NCBI RefSeq assembly: GCF_008065115.1
Contig: NZ_CP042913.1
Coordinates: 5,529,257 to 5,593,256 of the forward strand
Direction of reading: 5' to 3'
DNA from: Bythopirellula goksoeyrii
Lineage (GTDB): Bacteria; Planctomycetota; Planctomycetia; Pirellulales; Lacipirellulaceae
DNA length: 64,000 bases
Position numbers and translations under genes: made by a program. A model generated the notes under the pieces. It was not told the DNA's origin. It saw only the letters and a program-made list of their open reading frames with translations, and did not search any database. Of the stretch, positions 44,926 to 53,223 are shown piece after piece; positions within the stretch are counted from its first letter, which is position 1, and the number at the start of each line of letters is the position of its first letter.

Positions 44926-44988
44926 TAACCGCGACTCGACGAGTCGCCGGAGGGATCGGAATACCTGCGACGCGTTGCGTCGCGGCTA
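44926..44988. repeat. Family B palindromic repeat between recG and rnhA
   Basis: TAACCGCGACTCGACGAGTCGC (44926-44947) and GCGACGCGTTGCGTCGCGGC (44967-44986) with TA ends; each arm is also a hairpin by itself. Located between rnhA and recG on the same strand as both. Confidence 0.7.
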
Positions 44989-45004
44989 TTGCTGGATCTC
45001 AACG

Positions 45005-45466
45005 CTATTTCAGAAACTTCTGATACGCTGCCACCGCCAGCTCATCCACGCGATCGTTCTCGGCGTGACCGCTGTGCCCCGCCACGCGGGTGTACTTCAC
45101 CTCATGCCGGGCCAACTGAGCGTCGAGCAGTTTCCACAGATCTTCGTTCTTGACCGGCACAAACCGTTTCCCCTCTTTGCGGCGCCAGCCGTTCGCCTTC
45201 CACTTGGGCATCCACTCGCTCATCCCTTTGCCGACGTACACACTGTCGGTGAACAACTCCACGTGTGTAGGTTTCTTCAGTGCCGACAAACCCTCGATCA
45301 CGCCGGTGAGCTCCATGCGGTTGTTGGTCGTCTCGCGCTCGCCGCCGGAGCGCTCCATCTCTTTGCCCGTCGAAGGATGGCGCAGAATAAACGCCCACCC
45401 ACCGGGCCCCGGATTCCCGCTACAGCCGCCATCGGTATACAAATGAACTTGAGGAAGTTGCATCAT
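45005..45466 (-). CDS. rnhA: Ribonuclease HI
   Basis: Endonuclease that cuts the RNA strand of RNA-DNA hybrids, 153 residues. The catalytic acids are present: Asp in YTDGGCSGNPGPGG, Glu in NNRMELTGV, Asp in LFTDSVYV and Asp in ENDRVDELA, plus the conserved His in VAGHSGH. The basic protrusion (KWKANGWRRKEGK) of the E. coli type is retained. Same strand as recG, with a repeat between them. Confidence 0.95.
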   Translation of the reverse strand: MMQLPQVHLYTDGGCSGNPGPGGWAFILRHPSTGKEMERSGGERETTNNRMELTGVIEGLSALKKPTHVELFTDSVYVGKGMSEWMPKWKANGWRRKEGKRFVPVKNEDLWKLLDAQLARHEVKYTRVAGHSGHAENDRVDELAVAAYQKFLK

Positions 45467-45501
45467 GGTTGTTTTGCTAAGAATGGATTCAATGTGAGAA
45501 A

Positions 45502-45616
45502 AAGAAATGGGACGCGGATTTACACTGATCTTGCTGATTCGCGCGGATTGTTACGATGACAATATTCTGATCCGCGAATATCCGCTCAATCCGCGTTCAT
45601 CCGCGGCTGATTTCTT
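45502..45616. repeat. CGCGGAT-type inverted repeat
   Basis: AAGAAATGGGACGCGGATTT (from 45502) and its approximate complement ending at 45616 (ATCCGCGGCTGATTTCTT) form a long imperfect palindrome with iterated CGCGGAT words. It abuts the stop of the sensor kinase. Repeats of this sort are often seen next to GxxExxY genes elsewhere, but none is present here. Confidence 0.6.
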
Positions 45617-47387
45617 ACTTATTCACCGCTTTCTCAAGTCGCGGTCTTTCTAATTCTTTCAACTCTTCGCTAATCGAGGAAATGCTTGGCGGCTCCTCGT
45701 CGACTCTCCACGGCAATACGACCGTGAACTCGCTCCCTTTGCCCAGTTCGCTTTCCACCGTGATCTCACCCCCTAGCAGACGGCACAATTCGCGGACAAT
45801 CGACAATCCCAAACCTGTGCCGGAGTACTCGCGCGTCATCGCTGTGCCACCGGCGAGCACATTCGAACCTTGGCGAAACTTCTCAAAGATCACGGTCTGC
45901 TCCGAGTCGCTGATCCCGACCCCCGTGTCGGCCACGCTCAGGCGAAGTTCCCCCCGTCGGTCGCGTTTCACATTCACCGTGATCCGCCCCCCATCGGGAG
46001 TAAACTTGATCGCGTTCGACAAGAGGTTGTTGATGATTTGCTCCACCTTGCTGCAATCCTGCTGCATCGGTGGCAAGGAGGCTTCGACTTGGCAGTCCAA
46101 CTCGATATGCTTCTTCTCGCTCAACGGCCGCGCCATGTCGCACTGGTTGGCCACGACCGAACCAATGTTGAACTCGCTGGGGCGCAGCTCCATCTTGCCG
46201 CTCTCGATCTTTGCCAGATCGAGAATGTCATTGATCATATCCAGCAGTTGCCGACCCGATCGCTGAATGTTGCCGGCATAGCGCTTTTCCTTCTCTTCAA
46301 GCTTCTCCAGCGACACGAGCAAATCGCTAAATCCGATAATGCTGTTGAGCGGCGTGCGGAGTTCGTGACTCACGGTGGCGAGAAAATCGCTCTTCACCTG
46401 ATTCATCTCAAAGAGCCGCATGTTGGCCTCGGCCATTTCATCGATCTTCTCGTCGAGCTCGGTATTGACTTCACGCAGTTCGTCCTGCTGCCGCAGCAGT
46501 TGCCGCAACATCCGATTGAACGCAGCCCCCAGATCCTCAAACTCATCCCCCGTATGAATCACGGCGCGTTGTTCGATATCTCCCCCGCGCACCGCATCAC
46601 TCACATCACGCAGATGCCGCAGCGGCTTGACGATGATGTATCGCACAATGGCGTAGAGGGCCATCATGGACAAGAAGACCGTGGTGATCGCCGCCACAAT
46701 CAACCAGGCGATATTGTTTTGCTGCGCTCGTTTGATCTCTGCCGCGTCGGTTTCAATTCTAACAACAGCCATCAAGTCGCCAACTTCTAAGTGTGGCCAG
46801 AAAACATCCATGATCGGCTTACTGTGGCAATCGATACAACCTTTTTGCGCAAAGACGGGTTCGTAATATTGATAGATCCACCGCTCTTGATTGACTATAT
46901 CCGGTTGCGTTCCTTCTTGCTCAACGACGACCGCACCATATTCCTTGGCTTTTACGAGCTGCTGATACCATTGCGGCTCAAGTGCAGCAATATCTGCATC
47001 GGTTTCTAAACTCTTCCCGATTTTCTCCCAACGAGCCAAGAGATCATACTCGAATTGTTCTTCTGGACTTCCCAGGCCTTGTTCGTTCTTAGGCAACAAG
47101 ATTTGCCAGGCAACATTCGGACTTCGCAGCATATCGGTAATACGTTCGTCGACACGTTGAATGACGGGATCTTCCTCTTGTTTTTTGAAATGCGCCTCAA
47201 CCAGAACTGCCTTCGCCAGAGCGTCGCCCGTAAAGCGAGTACGTTCCTCGACAATCTGATTCATCCGATTGCCATACCACCAAAAGCTTCCCGCGATCAG
47301 CGGCAATAAGCACGTGCCGAACAACAGCCGGCACTTACGCTCTAAGCTGCTTTCGCCAATCGCACGTTTGAACCCGCGGTAACTCAT
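45615..47387 (-). CDS. Sensor histidine kinase with Tll0287-like haem-binding domain
   Basis: 590-residue membrane sensor. Order: membrane helix 1 (about 21-38), periplasmic DUF3365/Tll0287-like domain with a c-type haem motif CIDCH at 184-188, helix 2 (226-248), HAMP (250-302), coiled coil, HisKA with His341 in TVSHELRTPLNS, and HATPase with NLLSNAIKFTPDGG, DTGVGI and GTGLGLSIV. It probably senses redox state or a small gas ligand by haem and phosphorylates a response regulator encoded elsewhere, since none adjoins. The periplasmic haem needs the cytochrome c maturation system. Confidence 0.9.
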   Translation of the reverse strand: MSYRGFKRAIGESSLERKCRLLFGTCLLPLIAGSFWWYGNRMNQIVEERTRFTGDALAKAVLVEAHFKKQEEDPVIQRVDERITDMLRSPNVAWQILLPKNEQGLGSPEEQFEYDLLARWEKIGKSLETDADIAALEPQWYQQLVKAKEYGAVVVEQEGTQPDIVNQERWIYQYYEPVFAQKGCIDCHSKPIMDVFWPHLEVGDLMAVVRIETDAAEIKRAQQNNIAWLIVAAITTVFLSMMALYAIVRYIIVKPLRHLRDVSDAVRGGDIEQRAVIHTGDEFEDLGAAFNRMLRQLLRQQDELREVNTELDEKIDEMAEANMRLFEMNQVKSDFLATVSHELRTPLNSIIGFSDLLVSLEKLEEKEKRYAGNIQRSGRQLLDMINDILDLAKIESGKMELRPSEFNIGSVVANQCDMARPLSEKKHIELDCQVEASLPPMQQDCSKVEQIINNLLSNAIKFTPDGGRITVNVKRDRRGELRLSVADTGVGISDSEQTVIFEKFRQGSNVLAGGTAMTREYSGTGLGLSIVRELCRLLGGEITVESELGKGSEFTVVLPWRVDEEPPSISSISEELKELERPRLEKAVNK

Positions 47388-47396
47388 GAAATAGGA

Positions 47397-47560
47397 GGTT
47401 AGAGGCTGGAGGCTAGAGGTTAGGGTGAGCCGGGTCGTCCTCGACCCCGATTGGCTGGCAAGCTACTTAAATAAGTGCACTTATTCTAGGGTATCAACAG
47501 AACCGCGTCCAAGTGCAACGCATTACGTCCTCTCTAGCCTCTTACCTCCAGCCTCCAACC
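47397..47560. repeat. Interrupted palindrome holding a half family A repeat
   Basis: GGTTAGAGGCTGGAGGCTAG (from 47397) pairs with the complement of 47532-47560. Between the arms lies a left half of family A (GTGAGCCGGGTCGTCCTCGA, from 47426). It separates priA from the sensor kinase and looks like a repeat inserted into another repeat. Confidence 0.55.
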
Positions 47561-47567
47561 ACTATTC

Positions 47568-49868
47568 TCACATCATATCCCAGGGATCTACATCCACTGC
47601 CAGAAAAACCCCGTCGGGCACCTTCCATCGCGTCGTCGCTCTCTGGACAGCACTCCGCAGAGGATCGAGCGTTGGTGCTTGCAGTTGAATTTGGAAACGA
47701 TAGTGATCCCGCAGTTTGGGTATCGCTGCGGCCGCGGGGCCCATGATTCTTATCCCTTCTTCACCGGTCACTTCTCGCTTCAATCGCTCGGCGAGTCCCT
47801 CGGCAACCGCCCGCGCAGTTTCTTCCGCTGGCCCGCGCACAAGTATGCGAATCATCGACCCGAATGGCGGATAGCCAAGCTGCCGCCGCGTGGTGAGATC
47901 TTCCTCGGCGAACATTTCAAAATCATGCCGCACTGCCGCGCGGATTGCCATGTGCTCGGGGCTCAAAGTTTGCACTAAGACACGTCCCCCCTTTTCACCC
48001 CGCCCCGTGCGACCTGCCACCTGAGCCACCAATTGAAAGGTACGCTCCCCCGCACGGAAGTCTGGCAAGTGCAACGCCGTGTCGGCATTGATTACGCCAA
48101 CCAAGGTCACGTTCGGGAAGTCCAAACCCTTGGCGATCATCTGCGTCCCCAGCAGAATGTCAATCTCGCCCTTGCTGAATCTGTCGAGCACCTGCTGGTG
48201 GCTACCTGCCTTACGCATGCTATCGGTATCCATCCGCTCGCAGGTGTGTTCTGGAAACCGAGCAAGCACTTCGGCTTCGAGCTTTTGCGTCCCCATCCCA
48301 CCATAGCGAATCGCCGGCGACTTGCAGTCGGGACAATTCACCGGTGGCGGCTCATGGTAGTCGCAATAGTGGCACCGCAGGATCGACTCCTGACGATGAA
48401 AAGTGAGTGACATCTCACAAGCCGGACACTCCGCCACATACCCACACGCTGGGCATTGCACATGGGTTGAAAAACCACGGCGATTCAGCAGCAGGATCAC
48501 CTGCCCTTGGTCCCGCAGTGCCGCAACCATCGCTTGGTGCAAAGGTCGGCTGATTGCACCACGGCTGAATTTCGTGTGCGCCGAATCCCGCAGATCGACC
48601 GTCACAACATCCGGCAAGGGTCGATTCGACACTCTGCTTGGCAGATCAAGCCGCGCGAACTCGCTCTGCTCGGTCTTGTACCACGACTCCAGCGACGGTG
48701 TCGCGCTGCCGAGCACCAACGGGATCTCCTCGGCCTGTGCCCGCTGCCAGGCCACATCGCGCGCATGATACCGGGGCGAGCTATCCTGCTTGAACGACGA
48801 TTCATGTTCCTCATCAACAACGATCAAACCCAAGTTCGGCGTCGGAGCAAATACCGCGCTGCGCGCCCCGACAACCACCTGCACCTCGCCACGCGCGATC
48901 CGCTGCCATTCGCGATGACGTTCTACGTGTGACTGATGGCTATGCAGCACGGCCACCCCATCAAACCGCGCACGAAATCGCCGCACCGTTTGCGGCGTCA
49001 AGCTAATCTCTGGCACCAATACAATCGCCTGCCGACCGTAACCCACCACCCGCTCAATTGCCTGCAAATAGACTTCGGTCTTGCCGCTCCCCGTCACACC
49101 AAAAAGTACCATCCCCCGTGCTTCGCCCGATTCGAGTGCCGCATTGATGGCGTCAAACGCCCGCTGTTGATCTTCGTTGAGAACCAATGGTGACTCGCGC
49201 TCGGCGGTGATCTCGTCAAACTCACCCGACCGCACGCGTTTCTCGTGAGATTCAATCAAACCCTTTTTCAAGAGTTGCTTGATCGGGCCAGCTGTGCATC
49301 CCACCGCATCGGCCAATTGCGCTGTTGTCAAAGTTCTTCCGCAGCCGGCCAGATAGTCCAGTGCTTTGCGCTGCTGTGGCGAGCCAAGTTTCAACTGCCC
49401 CATCGTTTCCCGCACATCTTCCGGCACAGCCAGCAGCGTAACCTTGCGTGTCCCCGCTAGCAGCCGCACCCCCGCCGGCACCACCGCTTCGAGCACCTCG
49501 CCCCACTTGCAGAGATAATAGTCAGCCATCCACCGAGTGAGCCGTAGCATGGCCGGCGACAACAGCGCGTGCGCATCGATCACTTCCGCCACCGACTTAA
49601 GCCGCGCCGCATCGACCAGCTTCGTCTCCAAAGCTACGCAGTAGCCGACTACCTTGCGATTGGATCGCCCAAACGGCACCCGCACCCGCCGTCCGACTTC
49701 CAGAAAATACTCGCCCCGCTCTCGATCGCTCAGTGCTTCAGGCACCAGATAGTCGTACTCCCCCGTGGCCCCTTCACCTAATACAACCGTCGCCACCAAC
49801 CGCTGCGATTGGGCGTCCAACTCCCACTCCGCCGGGGCGTCATCAAACAAACTCTGCTGCTTTGACAT
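47568..49868 (-). CDS. priA: Primosomal replication protein N' (PriA helicase)
   Basis: Replication-restart helicase, 766 residues, full length. N-terminal 3'-OH-binding domain (YDYLVPEAL), Walker A GVTGSGKTEVYLQA, DEEH box VVDEEHESSFKQ, zinc-binding cysteines (CPACGYVAECPAC, CHYCDYHEPP, CPDC), and helicase motif VAGRTGRGEKGG. Restarts forks after damage by loading the replicative helicase. It is divergent from nadD across a palindrome. Confidence 0.96.
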   Translation of the reverse strand: MSKQQSLFDDAPAEWELDAQSQRLVATVVLGEGATGEYDYLVPEALSDRERGEYFLEVGRRVRVPFGRSNRKVVGYCVALETKLVDAARLKSVAEVIDAHALLSPAMLRLTRWMADYYLCKWGEVLEAVVPAGVRLLAGTRKVTLLAVPEDVRETMGQLKLGSPQQRKALDYLAGCGRTLTTAQLADAVGCTAGPIKQLLKKGLIESHEKRVRSGEFDEITAERESPLVLNEDQQRAFDAINAALESGEARGMVLFGVTGSGKTEVYLQAIERVVGYGRQAIVLVPEISLTPQTVRRFRARFDGVAVLHSHQSHVERHREWQRIARGEVQVVVGARSAVFAPTPNLGLIVVDEEHESSFKQDSSPRYHARDVAWQRAQAEEIPLVLGSATPSLESWYKTEQSEFARLDLPSRVSNRPLPDVVTVDLRDSAHTKFSRGAISRPLHQAMVAALRDQGQVILLLNRRGFSTHVQCPACGYVAECPACEMSLTFHRQESILRCHYCDYHEPPPVNCPDCKSPAIRYGGMGTQKLEAEVLARFPEHTCERMDTDSMRKAGSHQQVLDRFSKGEIDILLGTQMIAKGLDFPNVTLVGVINADTALHLPDFRAGERTFQLVAQVAGRTGRGEKGGRVLVQTLSPEHMAIRAAVRHDFEMFAEEDLTTRRQLGYPPFGSMIRILVRGPAEETARAVAEGLAERLKREVTGEEGIRIMGPAAAAIPKLRDHYRFQIQLQAPTLDPLRSAVQRATTRWKVPDGVFLAVDVDPWDMM

Positions 49869-49977
49869 GGAGCTGGGATTTGGGGGCTGGGGTCTGGAGA
49901 AAGAACACTTTATGTTACAGTGTGTCGAGAAAGATTCACACCGCGTCCTATTCCTCTAGCCCCCAACTCCCAGCCCC
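49869..49977. repeat. CCCAGCCCC-type palindrome upstream of nadD
   Basis: GGAGCTGGGATTTGGGGGCT (from 49869) pairs with AGCCCCCAACTCCCAGCCCC (49958-49977) at about 18 of 20 positions, with inner TCTGGAGAAAG/TTTCTC-like matches. It fills the whole gap between the divergent priA and nadD starts and touches the nadD ATG, so it must overlap their promoters. Confidence 0.6.
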
Positions 49978-50589
49978 ATGAAAATCGGTCTCCTCGGCGG
50001 CAGCTTCGACCCCATCCATCGGGCACATCTCGCATTCGCCGAGGCTTGCCGCGAGCAGGCGAAGCTCGATCGCGTCTGGTTTCTCCCCACGGCACATCAA
50101 CCGTTCAAACCGGGCGGTCCTTTCGCGACAAACGCCGATCGTCTGGCGATGCTCAAGTTGGCGTTAGCCGACCAGGCCGATTCCGAGATCTGCACCCATG
50201 AAATCGATCGCGGCGGCATGAGCTACACCATCGACACGCTCACGCATCTCACGGAGTCGAATCCCGACACCGATTGGTACCTGCTGATGGGAGCCGACTC
50301 ACTCGCTGATTTTCCCTTTTGGCGCCGCCCGGCAGACATCTGCCGCCTCGCCACGCCGCTGGTGGTGAATCGTGCCGGCGAACCCGCGCCCAACTTTGGG
50401 CACTTGAGTGAAATCGTCTCCCCCGAGCGACTTGCCGAGATCGAGTCCCTGGAAGTCAAGATGCCTCCCCTGGCAATCAGCAGTTCAACCATCCGCGAAG
50501 CAATCGCCCAAGGCAAAGAATGGCAATCGCAAGTTCCCGACGCAGTCGCCCAATACATCGTCGAACACAAGCTTTATCTCAACGCATAG
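49978..50589 (+). CDS. nadD: Nicotinate-nucleotide adenylyltransferase
   Basis: NAD biosynthesis enzyme that adenylates nicotinate mononucleotide, 203 residues. The nucleotidyltransferase motif GGSFDPIHRAHL is at the N-terminus, DSLADFPFWRRP in the middle and ISSSTIREAI near the C-terminus, all standard for NadD. The next gene on this strand is not related. Stop is followed directly by a half family A repeat. Confidence 0.95.
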   Translation: MKIGLLGGSFDPIHRAHLAFAEACREQAKLDRVWFLPTAHQPFKPGGPFATNADRLAMLKLALADQADSEICTHEIDRGGMSYTIDTLTHLTESNPDTDWYLLMGADSLADFPFWRRPADICRLATPLVVNRAGEPAPNFGHLSEIVSPERLAEIESLEVKMPPLAISSSTIREAIAQGKEWQSQVPDAVAQYIVEHKLYLNA

Positions 50590-50591
50590 CC

Positions 50592-50620
50592 AGCGAGCCG
50601 GGTAGTCCCCGACCCCGGTT
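50592..50620. repeat. Half family A repeat after nadD
   Basis: AGCGAGCCGGGTAGTCCCCG and a few further bases match the left arm of the complete family A copies at 602 and 36637; no right arm follows. It lies between the convergent ends of nadD and the small gene. Confidence 0.6.
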
Positions 50621-50887
50621 TTAAGCCGCCTCAGCAGCTGGCTCTTGCAAGCTCGCTAGCAATATCGGGTGCAAATCACCCAGATTCAACTCCGGCAATT
50701 CGCGCAGCGCATCAAGCGTATCGCTCAACTGTTCACGGTGCGATTGTGTCATATCCAGCAGCAGACACTTCCTACCACGAATCGTACAGTGTCCCCCACC
50801 CGCACCATCGAGCACCTCTTCGCGAACTTCGTAACCCGCACTTCGTGCCGTCTCAATCGCAATTGATAGCAGTTTCGCAATATGCAT
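50621..50887 (-). CDS. Small conserved-looking protein, DUF unknown
   Basis: 88-residue protein, MHIAKLLSIAIETARSAGYE then GGGHCTIRGRKCLLLD. The start at 50887 has a strong ribosome site (AAAGGGG nine bases upstream); a frame 54 codons longer lacks it. Predicted mixed alpha/beta with no signal or membrane segment. Family not recognised. It converges with nadD. Confidence 0.65.
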   Translation of the reverse strand: MHIAKLLSIAIETARSAGYEVREEVLDGAGGGHCTIRGRKCLLLDMTQSHREQLSDTLDALRELPELNLGDLHPILLASLQEPAAEAA

Positions 50888-51092
50888 TGTCAATTTCCCC
50901 TTTCCAACTTTCGAGTTTTCCCCTTTTCTGGGCCAGGATTGTATCGTCTTCTGTTTGAGTCGCCCAGGCGAATCCGTCGATAGGAAGTAATGAGCATAAG
51001 TCTCAACCACGAAAAGAGTTAAAGCATTCCAGTGAGTCAAGCTTGGCAAACTGAGTCGCGTTTAACTAATAGCTCAAAACTGAAAACACCCT

Positions 51093-51147
51093 AGCCGGAG
51101 GCACACCTGCCTCCGGAAACAATCCGGAGGGCGTGGCCCTCCGGCTA
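51093..51147. repeat. TAGCCGGAGG palindrome upstream of a histidine kinase
   Basis: TAGCCGGAGG (51093) and CCTCCGGCTA (to 51147) pair exactly, each arm also having its own inner hairpin (GGAGGCACACCTGCCTCC and GGAGGGCGTGGCCCTCC). It ends 17 bases before the start of the histidine kinase. Confidence 0.6.
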
Positions 51148-51164
51148 AGCTGGATGGAGCACGA

Positions 51165-51989
51165 ATGTCAGGCGGACATCTTACCCCCGATCAAGAAATC
51201 AAACTTCTCAAGCAACAACTCGCCGAGACCCAGCGGATGGCGGCGCTCGGCGAATTGGCTGGCACCACCACGCACGAATTCAACAACGTGTTGATGACCA
51301 TCCTCAACTACGCAAAGCTAGGCCTGCGCCACAAAGACGAACCGACCCGTGACAAAGCGCTGAGCAAGATCCTCGCCGCCGCCCAGCGTGCCGAGAAAAT
51401 TACCAATAGCGTCCTGGGCCTTGCGCGCAATCGCCAGGATGAATTCGCTCCCACGCAGTTGGCGCAGCTCATTCAAGAGTCGCTTATCCTGCTCGAACGC
51501 GAAATGACCAAATACCGCGTCAACGTCCGCTGCGAATTTGCCGAAGTCCCTTGCGTACGCGCCATCGGCAACCAAATCCAACAAGTGCTCTTGAACTTGA
51601 TGACTAACGCCCGCCAAGCAATGCCCACCGGCGGCGAACTCGTAATTCAAATCGCCCACGACCCAGCGGCCAACTCGGTCGATCTAACTATCCGTGACTC
51701 TGGCAGCGGTATCCCCCGCGAGCATCTCCCGAAAATATTCGATCGGTACTACTCCACCAAGTCCGGACCCGACGAAACCGGCAAAGGAGGCACTGGCGTG
51801 GGACTGGCCACCTGCAAAGACATCATCGACGCCCACCAAGGCCGCATCCGTGTGCAAAGCACCGTGGGCCGCGGCACCGCCTTCGTCATCCGCCTTCCGG
51901 TGTTCAAGCAGCAGACCGCCACTTCGCTCCCCATCCCTAAACTTGGCGTCCCAGGCGCAACGCAATTCAGTGCGTCGGCGGATTCGTGA
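51165..51989 (+). CDS. Soluble histidine kinase without sensor domain
   Basis: 274-residue kinase made only of a short coiled coil, a HisKA-like dimerisation domain with His in GTTTHEFNNVL, and a HATPase (NLMTNARQAMPTGGE, IRDSGSGIPRE, GGTGVGLATCKDI). It has NtrB/PhoR-like HEFNN rather than HELRT. No PAS, no membrane helix and no adjacent response regulator. GGAG lies six bases before the ATG. Its last 23 bases overlap the 3' end of the lipoprotein gene on the other strand. Confidence 0.85.
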   Translation: MSGGHLTPDQEIKLLKQQLAETQRMAALGELAGTTTHEFNNVLMTILNYAKLGLRHKDEPTRDKALSKILAAAQRAEKITNSVLGLARNRQDEFAPTQLAQLIQESLILLEREMTKYRVNVRCEFAEVPCVRAIGNQIQQVLLNLMTNARQAMPTGGELVIQIAHDPAANSVDLTIRDSGSGIPREHLPKIFDRYYSTKSGPDETGKGGTGVGLATCKDIIDAHQGRIRVQSTVGRGTAFVIRLPVFKQQTATSLPIPKLGVPGATQFSASADS

Positions 51990-52707
51990 GTCTTTCCTGA
52001 ATCTCTTCGAGCATCTGCAACTCTACCTCACAATCCCGCCCCAACGGAATCCAGTAGTTACTCAGCCGCGTGCGACTCGTCTGCTCTCTGAGGTTGCTTT
52101 GAAGAGGAATGTCCGTGCGAAACGACGCCGCACCGGCTGTCGAGTTCTCTGGCCGAGGCAAATCTTCGATCTCTTTCTGCACGATCGCTTCGACGAACCA
52201 CCCTCCTTGCTGAGGGATCACGCGGATCTCTGCTCGTCGGCGAATACTCTGAAACGTGCTCTCGAATAAGTTGTATCGCCCCACCGAATCAAATCGCTGC
52301 GGTTCTAAGATCGTCGAACCGACCTGCGGAAACGTATCGATTCGCCCCTCGGTGAGCACATTGCCCACCAACTGGACGCGGTTCTCTTGATCCACGCGAA
52401 AGTAATCATCCACGACGTCAACGATCTGCTCCCAGGCATAATCTTCATTGGTGACTGGCACCAGCACTCCCTGCGTGACAGGCGGACCTCCCGGCTGCTG
52501 AACCACCTGAGGAGACTGGAACAAGGAGTTCCCACCCGGCGCAACAAACGTCGGCTGGGCGGTCGCCGACACTGGAGCCATCGGTGTCACTGGCGCCGGA
52601 TCAAAATGATGGCACCCTCCAATCAACAAAAACCCTAGCGCGCAGCAAAGCCCAGGGATGGCAATCCCAGGGCGTTTGCGCCAGCAGCTTTGAACTTGAT
52701 TTACCAA
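51967..52707 (-). CDS. Planctomycete lipoprotein of unknown function
   Basis: 246-residue lipoprotein. I place the start at a TTG at 52707 because AGGA lies nine bases upstream and the chain then begins with a proper lipoprotein signal: a basic start, a hydrophobic run and LLIGGC at the cleavage site. A GTG at 52818 would give a 37-residue unneeded extension. The mature part holds a Pro/Gln-rich stretch, then YAWEQIVDVVDDYFRVDQEN and a beta-rich region with WFVEAIVQKEIEDLPRP. Probably on the outer membrane or periplasmic face. Overlaps the kinase gene at their 3' ends by 23 bases. Confidence 0.7.
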   Translation of the reverse strand: MVNQVQSCWRKRPGIAIPGLCCALGFLLIGGCHHFDPAPVTPMAPVSATAQPTFVAPGGNSLFQSPQVVQQPGGPPVTQGVLVPVTNEDYAWEQIVDVVDDYFRVDQENRVQLVGNVLTEGRIDTFPQVGSTILEPQRFDSVGRYNLFESTFQSIRRRAEIRVIPQQGGWFVEAIVQKEIEDLPRPENSTAGAASFRTDIPLQSNLREQTSRTRLSNYWIPLGRDCEVELQMLEEIQERLTNPPTH

Positions 52708-53223
52708 CGACGTATTCCTAGCACCTAATTTGCGGCCGCGAATCTTCCCCAAACAATGCCCCTCCCGCAAGGCCGAACCCCTCCCTGCTAGCACGTGTCT
52801 ACCCTCGTTAAATACCACACGCCGCGATTGTTAGCCGCGATTGCGGAGCGACAGCGTAGCAGAGCGCGTCGACTCCGCTCCACCCCCTCCTGTAACACTT
52901 CCCCCAACCTCACGCTTAAACAGACAGAACCAAGAAACCCACGTGCTAGCCAACACCACGGCTCACCAGCACAAGGATCCGTCCCATGAATTCTCAAGAT
53001 CACAGCTTGCCAGATAGTCCAAGCCGCATACCACATCGTCGCAAAGAAGGCCTACCACCGGCCGGCGACGTCACTGCTTGCATAGAGAAAGAGAATGTAA
53101 GCGGCAAGAATCAGGAAGCCCAGGGCTACCCCACCTTCGTGATCACCCCCATCTTCACCGGCGGCATCATCAGCACCATCAGCCGCGTATAAAGAGTTGC
53201 CACCCCACTCACGCTCTAGCCTC
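52708..53223. other. Gene-poor stretch with a possible relic reading frame
   Basis: No certain gene. Partial family B-like words (GTTAGCCGCGATTGCGGAGC) lie near 52829. On the minus strand from about 53190 to 53052 one frame encodes an acidic run followed by ALGFLILAAYILFLYASSD and a stop, like a small membrane protein, but it has no start codon in frame. A 68-codon plus-strand frame (52986-53192) overlaps it and looks like a shadow. Confidence 0.4.

Noticed and set aside
45870-46790. 306-codon plus-strand frame over the sensor kinase
   Set aside because: Antisense to a well-supported histidine kinase; His/Leu-rich product with no family resemblance.
52986-53192. 68-codon plus-strand frame
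   Set aside because: No ribosome site; overlaps a more protein-like frame on the other strand and resembles nothing.
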